A stretch of 64,000 nucleotides of DNA. Origin: Anaeramoeba flamelloides. Lineage: Eukaryota; Metamonada; Anaeramoebidae. The position numbers and the translations under genes were made by a program. The notes beneath the pieces were generated by a model. It worked only from the letters and a program-made list of their open reading frames with translations, was not told the DNA's origin and did no database searches. The stretch covers positions 9,701,001 through 9,765,000 of the forward strand of contig JANTQA010000015.1 in NCBI GenBank assembly GCA_027625915.1, read 5' to 3'. Shown in pieces: positions 43,543 through 54,144 of this stretch. Each line of letters opens with the position of its first letter. Position 1 is the stretch's first letter.

Positions 43543-46535
43543 TTAGTTTTTTATTCTATTAAAAAAATCTTTATAATAATATGGATTAATTGTAAGAATT
43601 TTGGTGATCTTTTTTCGGCAAATTGGGCACACCCGCTTCCGTTTGAAATATTTCGCACATTCTTCGCACAGACACGAATGTCCACTATGATTAAAAATAA
43701 ATAGAAAAGTATTTTTTGAAAAATAATTGATGATTAATTTGTAAATTTTTTTTTTTTTTGTTTTTTATTTTTCCCTGGTTGGAATTTCTTTATATTGTGA
43801 AGAAGAGTTACAAAGGAAAAAGATCATGCGATTATTTGCTAATAATGAAAACACTGAAAAATGAAAGTATAGATAACTTGAAAATAAAAAGCAAAAAGCA
43901 AAGTGAAAAAATAATCAAGGGTTTCAAAAAAAAAAAAAAAAAAAAAAAAAAACTAGATGAAAAAGAAAAAAGGAATGAGTGTAATTAAGCAACTACACAC
44001 AAATCACCTTTCATGATCAATTATCAAATTAAATTCAAGTCGTCAAGAGTATTATGGTTGTGATTTTCGGATGTTCTAAATTAAAACAATGGCTTTGGTT
44101 TTGTTTTATTTTTTTTTACCAGTTGATTCTTATAAACTCTTTTTAAATTTAATATTTTTTGTCTTTTTTTCTTATTATTTTTTTTTTATTTTTTCCTTTT
44201 CCAAAAAAAAAAAAAAAATTGGGTGTGCCTTCTCATGAATAATCATGAAATATATGATTTTTCGCCTGAAATACCCTTTAAGGATATTTAAGCAAAGAGT
44301 GTCTAGAGTGTAATTTACACTATTCAATAGTAATAGTAATAATTCATTTTTTAAATTAATTAGTCATTGGATTAAAAACGATAAATTTTCCTTTGTAGAT
44401 GTTTAAAAGAATAATTAATATGTACCGAATATTTTTTAAAAAATTCGTCAAATAAGGAATTCTAAGTATGAAAAGGTATTCGAAAAGTTTAATTTTTTCT
44501 TTTATCATCCAGATACATTTTGTTACCTTTTTGGTTTTGAAGATCTCCTATACTTACATCAGATTGTTTGAATTTTAAATTTTATTGGGGGTCTTTTCCT
44601 TATCAAAAGGTAAATTTTTTGAAAAAAGAGTTCTTGGATTGATAAAAAGGAAATTGATCCAAAAAATTTTTTTTCCATTTTTGTTTTGGATTTTTTAAAA
44701 AAAAGTTCATTTTACTAAAAAAAAGGTTCACCAGTGTATGTTTTCAATTTAAAGTTCATAGTTTTTTTTGATAAAACACAAAAAAAATAATTATTACAAG
44801 ACTTTTTGAAAAAATCAAACACACCTTAAGGGATTAGCGTCTACCAAGGAGAAGCCAAGGAACAAAGTAATGTTGTTATTGGACGTAACTACATTCCTGC
44901 TACATGGTTCAAAGGTTTCTAAAAAATCGATTAGTCAAGTAGTAATATTTACTGATCTCATCAATTAAAAATGATCCTATGTATTAGTAAAAACCCCAAC
45001 AATTTCAGAATAAAATCTGCATTTTGCCATAAATTTAAAGGTTGAATTATCAATATTCAGACTACAAAGTCACAAAATATCTTTCTTAAATTTGTGGCGA
45101 AATGTAGATTAGTTACTAAAAAATTCGTTTTTTTTTTAAAATTAAATAATTAACGAATAAATTTTTTTGACAAATTATTTCTCAAATCATGGAAATATAT
45201 TGATGCTACAAGTAGCTTTATCAAAAGCAAACAAAATTAATCAGTCTTTGTGCTTTTATGTTGATGATTATTGAGTTAATCTTTGAAATTCAAAAATTGT
45301 AAAAATAGTTACTTTTGGAAGTTCTAAATCTAAATTATTCAATACTGGAATACTTTTATTCTAAATTTCTATTTTTAGATTTGGAAAAGGAATTAAAAAA
45401 ATTTTTTTCAAAATGAAACTTTTTTAATAGTGATCATTAGTAAAAAATGCAATAATTTATTGTGCAATAAGATTTATAATAGATTTTTTAGAGCTATTTG
45501 AGGCATGGTGCACTAATATCATTTACACCCAATTACAACATACTTTGATTATATAGAATTCTATGGTGACGCTAATCCCTTAAACAAAAAAAAAACAACA
45601 ATTATTGATTTTTACAACATTTGAATTTTTTAAAACACAAGGAAATCACAAAACACGGTTTATTAGAGGAATTGTAACCGTGTTTGATTTAGTCAATGAA
45701 AATCCCTTTCTAAAGGATGGTCTGGGAAAAACTGTTTTTGTGTTAAATAATACTACGAAAAATCACAGGACTTTTATCAAGCTTTCAGCTTTTTCAAACT
45801 TTCAAACACTTTTAGTCGATTTACAAACATTTCAAACACTTTTCAACACTTTGAAACGGGAGGTGTGTTGTAAAAATGAAAATCTTTATAATGGTCATGA
45901 GATTTTTTGTGGTGAAACCTTGATCTTTTCTTTCATTTGTTTTTTCTTTTGTTAATTGACATAACCTTTCATTTTCTAGTCCCCATTGATTTTTGTGGTA
46001 TTCTAAATGTTGGTTGTTGTGATCTAACTAAAATTTTTGTAAAGAAGAAACAATAAAAAAAAAAAAATAAAAGTTAGACTAATTACCAAGGAACTATCAC
46101 TTGAGAACGAGTATTCTCAAGACAAATAACACAGCATGAATTTAAATTTTTTTTTAATTGTAGAGAGCCCGTTTCTTTTAGTTTTTTGTTTTCGTTTTGA
46201 AGATTATGGATTTCAATTTGTGTTGAATTCATTTCTTTTGTGATCACTGTTATTGACTTGTTACACTCTTGAATCAGATCTGTCATGGTGTTTAATTGTG
46301 CCTTGATCTCTTTTATTTGTTTCTGATATTTCGTTATCATTAAATCTGGTTTTAATTCAACAACCAATTCGAAGGGAACAAGACCCACTTTTTCATTTAG
46401 GCTTCCAAAAAACCAAAAATCGTTTTCGTGGGAGATTTGTGTAAGGATGTCTCCTTCGTTAAAAGACAAGTCAGAATATCCGTCGCCTTTGTAATCATAA
46501 ATTGCTTTGAAAATACGTGGAACTTTTTTATTCAT
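43543..46535 (-). CDS. SH3 / coiled-coil / RING-finger protein
   Basis: Two exons, complement(43543..43684, 46087..46535), give 196 residues; a 2,402-bp GTAATT...CATAG intron cuts the RING itself, TG+T making its third Cys. Residues about 7-60 are an SH3 domain: AIYDYKGDGYSDLSFNEGD, DFWFFGSL, GLVPFELV. A coiled coil (about 65-130) follows, then a C3HC4 RING at 134-173: CVICLENTRSQVIVPCGHSC, LCEECAKYF, CPIC. This looks like a small E3 ubiquitin ligase that recruits proline-rich partners through SH3 and dimerises by its coiled coil; those roles are inferred from the domains. The SH3-coil-RING order differs from SH3RF/POSH proteins, where RING comes first and several SH3 domains follow. The intron carries a T1 TTAA element and an R5 repeat. 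Stop is TAA. Confidence 0.9.
43755..44160 (+). repeat. Dispersed repeat R5, copy 2
   Basis: Second copy of the repeat at 25330-25795, here carrying a poly-A run (43926-43950). It lies in the long intron of the SH3-RING gene. Confidence 0.7.
44830..45579 (+). mobile_element. T1 TTAA element, complete copy 2
   Basis: 750 bp flanked by TTAA at 44826-44829 and 45580-45583. Inverted termini are GGGATTAGCGTCTACCA and GGGATTAGCGTCACCAT. Clearly the same element as 13777-14538, including the internal inverted repeat. It lies in the SH3-RING intron, so excision or lack of it is neutral to the protein if splicing works. Confidence 0.88.
45765..45912. repeat. 150-bp hairpin-ended repeat R6, copy 1
   Basis: Shares TTTATCAAGCTTTCAGCTTT and TTTCAAACTTTCAAACAC with 46658-46806, and ends in AATGGTCATGAGATT. 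The ends are weakly inverted (TATCATGACATTTATC against AAAAGTCATGAGAT in copy 2). Confidence 0.75.
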
Positions 46536-48935
46536 TTTCGTTTGTTCAAAATTTTTGATGAGCTAAACAAATCAAAATTAAAAAGTGAATAAAATTAGTG
46601 AAATAAATGTTATAAAAATGATTTAAGGGATCAGGGGATAAGTACTCCCAAACAAAAAATATCATGACATTTATCAAGCTTTCAGCTTTTTCAAACTTTC
46701 AAACACTTTCAGACAATTTACAAACCTTTTTAACACTTTTGAACACTTTTAAAGGGAAATATCTTGCAAATATGACACACTTTGTAAAAGTCATGAGATT
46801 GTTGAATTGTCTCAGCATTCAGGGAAAATTTTAAAATCTATTATTAGTGTATTCATTCGTACCTAGTGTGTAGATAACAAGGGATTACCAAATTCTGATC
46901 GACAAAGAAACCAAGAAAATAAAATTTTTTATCGAAAATCATTTTTTTTTTCCGTATTTTTAAAAGAAAATTAATTGCCTGAAAAACCAATTGTTCAAAT
47001 TATTGTTTAGATATTTTACTAATTAATAAAAATTTACTTGATTGAACATAAAAGATATGAGAGATCATCAATATTTTTTAAGAATAATTTCTGGGTGTTA
47101 TTTTAGTGAATTCGAAAAAATATGTTGATTAAAATTCTCGATAGGTGATTTTTTTTAATATCGTCTTGAGAGAATTTTAATCAGCTTATTTTTGAGAAAT
47201 GATCAAAATTGCAAGAGTTATTACTTGAAACAGGCTAGTTAATACTAAATAATTAAAATAAAATTCAAAACAAACAAAAAATATAAAATATAATATTTCG
47301 AATTTTATTCTGGAATATAAATAACAAAAAATCTAAAAAAATTCAACCTACAAATTTTTTTAATAATTTTGGAAAATTTTTTACTCATACTGAATTTCCC
47401 AAAATCATCTTTAAATTACCAAATTAAAACAAATTGATCAATTTGATCTCAAAGTTTTCAACTGAAATTTTTTATTATCGTTGTTTGTTAAAAACATTCA
47501 AATTGGAATGAATCAGATGATTAAAAGACTCTTTTAATATTCACTTTTTTTGAAAATTAATTTAAGCTCTTCTGGATCGACAAAAAATTTACTAATTTGA
47601 TTTATCCCAAAAGTCTTCTAATTTTAATAATTGGAAACTCTTTCATCATCAGAAATGGTTATTTTGAACAACAAAAAAAACCAATTCACAATTTTAAAAA
47701 AACCAAAATTGAAAGAGTAAGCAAGAGTCAAGAAGTTGATCCAAAGTGTAAGATAATTAAATCATCTTTGTTGATATGATATTTTTTGTCATTTTTTTAA
47801 CGCAACCCAGAAAAAAGTGATCACTCTGTTATTTAAATAAAGAAATTTAAATCCATTAACATTGAAAAGGTATTTATAATTTTTACTAATGAATTGTCTT
47901 TTTGTTCTTATAAAATGAAAAATGATTTTTTTAAATTATATTTTTTAAACTTATATTTTAGTGAAGATATTTGGAAAATAAGTAATTTTATCCACATAAT
48001 TCAAAACCATTTTTTGTTTTCCAAAATCAATTTACTTTGTTATGAATGGTTCTTGTGAATAAGACCAAAATATTTTCTAAAAGAAAATTTTTTCAAAATT
48101 GAAAATTCATTAGAATTTTTTTTTTCATTTTTTGAAAACCAGAAAACAACAAATTTTACAAAAACTTTAAAGAATAATAATTTTTTTACATTAAATTAAT
48201 TAATATACTTTTGTAAAACTTCAATATCAAATATTCATTGGTTCAGTCACCCATACGCCAATTGATTATATTGGCTCAGATTTGAATTGGAATATTAATA
48301 AAAAAAACAATCAAATAAAAATTTTTTTTCAAAATCAAGACTTTACAACATAAACTTAAAAATATGTTGGAACAATTTTCAAGAATAAGCTTGTTTATTA
48401 ATAAAAATATTAAGTTATGTTTTTTCGTTTTCTATTGGGAACTTGCAAAATTTGGATTTAAAAAAAATAGACTCAAATTCAAACAATTGTTTAAATGATT
48501 TTAACTCATCCATTTCATAAGTCAAAACACAAATTACAAAAAAAAAATTTTTTAGAAGATCGATATAAGATTTTCATTTTATTGAAAAAAAATACTACTC
48601 CCTTAATTTATAATTTATTCTTTCAGAACCCAAAAAAATGTGACCACAATATCCAACAAAAAAGTTATTTACTTCGTGTTGTTTCAAAACTTCTGATTCT
48701 TATAAATCTCAAAGAAACTTACAAAAAAATCACATAATTTTTAACTATCTTGGCCTTTTAAATACACTTTCAAAGACTTTATGGCAATTTAAAGATCACT
48801 CAAATACTTTTAATTCGGAAAAACATTTTAAAAGTGATAAACTTTGTGAAAGTCAAAAATTTTTGGTAGTGAATAAAAATCATTTTTTTTTAGTTTTCAT
48901 CATTTTTTACATTTAAAATTTTCTCTTCTTCGTAA
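46536..48935. other. Divergent spacer between SH3-RING and BET genes
   Basis: Both genes start outward from here, so their promoters lie in it, but no element stands out from the A+T background. It contains R6 copy 2, a decayed R6-like segment near 48750-48870, and a small inverted repeat near 47125-47190 (GATTAAAATTCTCGA against GAGAGAATTTTAATC). Confidence 0.6.
46658..46806. repeat. 150-bp hairpin-ended repeat R6, copy 2
   Basis: Direct repeat of 45765-45912. The two copies flank exon 1 of the SH3-RING gene, one in the intron and one upstream of the start codon. Confidence 0.75.
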
Positions 48936-51274
48936 ATGAACTCACCAACTCAAAGTATATTAAATGAAAAGCTTGTTGGTGAAACATTAGATAAAGTAAA
49001 ATCAATGTTAAAATTTCTCCAAGAACACGAATATGGTGAGTTATTTGCGTACCCAGTTGACCCTGAATTACTTGGTATTCCAACATATTTCCAGGTGATT
49101 AAGAATCCCATGGATCTTTCGACGATTGAGTCAAAATTGAATAACAACCTGTATCTTAACCTTCAAGGAATTGTTGATGATTTTAGATTAATTTTCAACA
49201 ACGCAATATTGTAAGTCTTTTGATAACAAAAACTCAAATTTCATGCAAGAATTTAACGTTTCTTTTTTTATTTTATTTTTTTTATTAATATTATCCTTTC
49301 TTCTTTTTTGAAAATAATTCCAGTTTCAACGCCCCGGACACATTTGTAGCAAAGTGTTCCGTTTTTTTGGAAAATGAAATGGAACAAAAGTTTGCTTTAT
49401 GGGGGATACCACCACCACCACCAAGACAGCTCTTCTATGTACCACAAATAGACACTTCCATTTCGAATTTTCAACAAACAAACGTGAATCTTTTAAATGA
49501 TTTGAATACACCAACATCTAACTTAATAAAAACCGAAGGAAGCGAAGTGGTTTCTAATGAGAATTTTCAAACTGTTATAGTACAAAATAACCCAGAAGAG
49601 ATTGCTCCTTTTGTCAACGAAGAAAATACACTTCAAACAGTACAACAAGTAGAAGAAAAACAAAAAGAAAAAGAACAATTAGATCTAGAAAAAGAAAAGG
49701 AAAAGGAAAAGGAAAAGGAAAAGGAAAAAGAAATTGAAAAAGAAAAAGAAATTGAAAAACAAATGGAAATTAAAAAAGAAATGGAAATTAAAAAAGAAAA
49801 AGAAATACAAAAAGAAAAAGAAAAAGAAATGAAAAAAGAAAAAGAAAGCGAAATGGATATTGAAAAACAAACTGACACCGAAAAGGAAAAGAAAATTGAC
49901 ATAATGGATCTTGTTGAAAAAGACGATCAGCTTGCAAGAACATTAAGTGGGAATCAAAGAATGACAAGAGCAAATCGTAATTTAATTTCGTCCATCTTGG
50001 GAGTAAACGAAGAAAAAATTTTAGAGATTTCCAAATCGTTAACCGATCAGGGCGATAAAGATCAGGGTAATGAAGACTCTTCTGATAAAGAAAAAGACAG
50101 AAAGCGATCAAGAGGCGATCATCGTCATCATAGGAGGCATCGACATTCAAGACATCACCGGCATCATCACCATCATAATAAACACCACCGTCACCATAAA
50201 CACCGGAGGCATCGACACCATAAATCCAGTAAAGATGAAAAACAAGAAGGGGGCGAAAACAATGAAAGCAATGAACAAAATGAAAATGAGAAAGAAAAGG
50301 GCTCTGAGAGGAATAGGTATGGGAAAAAAAGAAGAAAAAACAGTTATAAATCGAAGAAGGAAAATGGCTCTGATGGTGATGGGATTAATCCACAAGGAAA
50401 TGAAAAAAATAAAAAAGATTATAATAATCAGGGCAAGCAAATAAATCAAATCCAAACAAGAGGATATGTAACGAGATCTCACTCAAGTTTAGCATTTCAA
50501 GATTTAAACTCTTCTGAAATGGAATTGGATTTTCAAATTACCAAAGATCGGAAAAAAAAAAAAAAAAAAACTCGACATAATAGAAGAGGGAAAAAAAAAG
50601 TTAATGAAGAATATTATTCTGGAAAGACAAAAAAAAAAGCAAATAAACATCTTTTCAACAAAGACAAAAGAGATTGTATCTTTGAAGTGCACGAAATGGC
50701 ACAAGAAATATCACGTGATTTATTTTGTATTATTGGCGAATTGGATTTTGAAAATAAAACTCGAAAGCTGAATAATTCGATCACGAGAAATACTAATAAA
50801 TCTGCAACAAATAAGTACCCTTCAGCGTTACCAACGCCTTTTTCTTTGGGGCATTTTCCATTTTATATACCAGAAAGTGGTGTTGAAACCCGAAAGAGAA
50901 AAAGGCAAGCCTATTTACAAAAAATTAAAAATCATTTCGAAAATGAAATTAAGCAAGTGAACCAAAACCAAAAATTAAAAGAAAAAGAAAAAACCCAAAA
51001 AAAAAATTCACACGATAAATTAATACACTTTTTTTCCTTAAGCGATCGCATCCAGATTTCTAAAAAAATTGCAGATTTAGATCCTGAAAATCTTAAAAGG
51101 GTAATGGAAATAATTTATAATTCTAACCCCCAATTAAAGAATATTAAATCTTTCCAAATAGATCTCGGAAAATTGCCACACGAACAAATTTTCGAAATAA
51201 ACCATTTCTTAAATGAAATTAACGACACACCGAATCCTGAATTTAATGATTTTGCTTTTCAAAATGAAAATTAA
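48936..51274 (+). CDS. BET-type protein, one bromodomain plus ET domain
   Basis: join(48936..49210, 49324..51274), 741 residues; the 113-bp intron falls inside the bromodomain and its junction codon is Phe92. Bromodomain (about 14-118): ETLDKVKSMLKFLQ helix, FAYPVDPELLGIPTYFQVIK, NPMDLSTIESKL, DDFRLIFNNAIFFNAPDTF with the acetyl-lysine-binding Asn. Here the usual PDY reads PTY. A proline run (GIPPPPPRQ) follows, then a Lys/Glu repeat (about 200-282), a His/Arg-rich block (about 356-392), and a C-terminal ET domain (about 660-728: SLSDRIQISKKIADLDPENL, KRVMEIIYNSNPQLKN, FQIDLGKLPHEQIFEINHFL). BET proteins read acetylated histones and recruit regulators through ET. Having one bromodomain rather than the animal/fungal pair matches plant GTE proteins. 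A nuclear chromatin role is inferred. Confidence 0.92.
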
Positions 51275-51443
51275 TTCAATAATAAAAAATATATCGATGG
51301 CGTGGATGTTACATCATATAGAATATATAGCATAGATCATGGCATATTCAAAATAATATAAATATATTTTTGAATATATTTATGTGGATAAACAAAATAA
51401 ACTTTTTATTCTGTTTTTGTTTTTTATAGCAATTTTATATGTT

Positions 51444-51476
<33 letters not shown>

Positions 51477-54144
51477 TATAAACATTTTCTTGCTTTGATC
51501 AATATTCCAAAATCAAATTTAATCAAATGAATTTATCAAGTGTTTTTTTTTTTATTTCAAGATCTTATCTAAATGGATACAAATTTCATGAATGAGAGAA
51601 ATTCGATCACAAAAAATCAAAAAGTTTATTTCTTTTTTTTTCTTGATGAAGGGAGTGATCAAAGATCCTATAACATGTCTTTAGGTTTTTTTAATTTGAG
51701 AAATAAAACGAAAATTTATTTAATTTTTGGTTTATTTCTCAAATTAAAAAGCACTGCCTGAAGCTTTTCCAAAATTTAAAAAGAATAGACAAATAATCTA
51801 TGATTTTTCTCTATTCTTTTGGATTCTTATAAATAGCCGTTAGGTTTTCTTGAGTTTTCTGTTTATTTAGAGAATCAATAGATTTCACAGATGAAACAGA
51901 AACCCCAAAAAAAAAAAAAAAAAAAACTTAGCATTTCTATGGTACCCTATGGTACTCTATAGTACCCTAAAACACTATGTGATACTCAACAACACTCAGT
52001 GGTACTTAATGGAACTTCCATTAAGTTTTTTTTTTTAATTTTTGAAATAAACCGAAAATTTTAGAAATTTTCTTATTATTTCTCAAATTAAAAAAAGATA
52101 CCCTTAGGTTTTCCAGAATTTATAAGAAATAACTAGAAATTTTGATTTTAATTTATTTTTTTGAATTCTGGAAAACAGTCTTGTTCTTTTCTTGAGTTTT
52201 CTGTTTATTTGTGAAGTGTTCTAGGTTTTTTTTACTGTTTAAAATAAACTGAAAATTTTAATAAATTTTCGGTTTATTTCGAAAAGTAAAAAAAACACAA
52301 CAAAAGTCAAGTGATTTTCAAAATAAATAGAAAACCCAAAAAAACAAACGAAAATCGTAAGATTTTCTAAATAAAATAGAAATCCTCAAAAAAACCTAGA
52401 ACACTTAACAAATAAAAAAGAAAACCTCCAGAAAATATAGGCACTGGAAGGCATTTGACCGCACCTGACAGCACTTTTCTTTAGTTTTTTTTTCAATATT
52501 TATTTTGATTTGAAAATCAATCGTTTTTATAAACAAAAACCATAATTGAAAAAAAACTAGGTACCTTCCTTGTTTACTAATAGTAACTAAGCAATTTAGA
52601 TGATAATAAAAAAATATATTTTGGAAAGGAGTTGATCCAAGTTTTTTATTGTTAAAAAAAAAAAAAGAAAGATTAAATACAAAAATCATTAAAAAATGAG
52701 AAAAAAAATTGTTATTTCAATAAGCAATTAATAATATAAAAAAAATACCAAGTTTAATATTTAAAACTCAAAATCATAATCAGATAACTTTTATTTTATA
52801 TTTTAAGTGGTCTTTAATGATTTTTAATAAACATTAAAGTTTATTTGCTATCTATTTTTTTTTTTTGTTTTAATTAAATTTTTTATAACCCTTAATATTT
52901 TTTACATATTTATTTTCTGTTTTTATTTCCAAGTTACTCGTATTGTAATGTTTATGTGTACCAGTATTAATAAAAGCCAACTATTTTTTTTTTTTTTTTT
53001 TTGCTTTTTTTTTATCCCTCAGCCCAATCGAAAGGAAAAATAACCAAGGTAAAACGCTTAAAAATAATAAGTACATTCCTAAATTTCGTTTTATTTTTTT
53101 AAAAATTGTTTTAAAAAAAAAAACAGAAAATTAAGTCAAAACTCCAATTTTTTTTGATTTTTTATTTAATCACTAAAAAGAAATTGTTTCTATCTATAAA
53201 TTTTAATATCAATCTGAAAATAACTATATAAAACCCTAAATTATGTTTCAGATTTGATGTGTCTTTTTATTTTTTCAACTTTAGAGAAATAAATGTGGGT
53301 CAGTTCTCTTTGATTAGTTAATAAACTCATATGGTTTTTTTTTTCTTCAAAAAAAATAGAGAAAAGACCATTAATAAGAAGTTTTGGAAAGCTGAAAGAA
53401 AATTGGACCAACCTAGATTTATTTGGAAATTCTTTAATAATGAACCAATTTTGATAAAATTTTTTATTTGATTTTGTTATCCCAAATATTACTAGAATTA
53501 TAAGAATACAAATCTCAGATTTATAGGTTCTTCAAAATATTAATTAATAGGTTTTATTGTATAAAATTAATCCCATTCACCAATCTCAAAAAATATCCAA
53601 TAATATTTATTCTTAGATATATGAAATATTTTTTTTATATATACAAAGTTAACTTAATTGAAGTAGAAACCATTTTGAGTATTTTATTTTACAAAAAATT
53701 ACAGTTTTTAAATTTATTTTTCAAATTAAAATCCTTTCAAAAATCAAAAAGTAATTTTTGACAAATAAAAACATCCAAAAAAACAACAAATTTCAAAGAG
53801 AGACAATAAAAAGAATCTCGAAAACTCACGATCAACAACAACTAAAAAAACACACCTCTTTAAATATTGCTTTATTTTTGGAATATTTCAAAGATAAGAG
53901 AAATTATTACCAAATGAAGAAATAATAAAAATTTAAATTGAGAGAATAACTTTGTTGACTTAAAAAAAAGTCCTTAATTTACTAATCACTCACCAAAGAG
54001 TAGAAACTCACCCAAACATTTCTCTCTTAACAAAAATAACAAAATGTTTTCAAACAGTGGAAAACTGAACCGAAAAGTTTAATTTAGGCAGATTCATTTT
54101 TTCTTCCATTTTCCTAATTCTAGCTTCCCAACTGTTTTTAATTA
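51275..54144. other. Spacer between BET and Sec7-type genes
   Basis: Holds a foldback repeat (51836-52440), a short tandem run of ATGGTACYCT-like units at 51938-51970, and poly-T tracts (51439-51468). The rest is A+T-rich without a recognised gene. Confidence 0.6.
51836..52440. repeat. Foldback repeat related to window start
   Basis: The arms contain GTTTATTTGTGAAGTGTTCT, then AGGTTTTTTT, on the left (near 52207) and its reverse complement on the right (52390-52420). A smaller stem, GAAAATTTTAATAAATTTTC, lies between. Related fragments occur at 1-340 and 4245-4310. No coding frame. Confidence 0.65.

Noticed and set aside
45605-45955. 116-codon plus-strand frame
   Set aside because: It begins at TTG, not ATG, lies inside the SH3-RING intron, and half of it is the R6 repeat.
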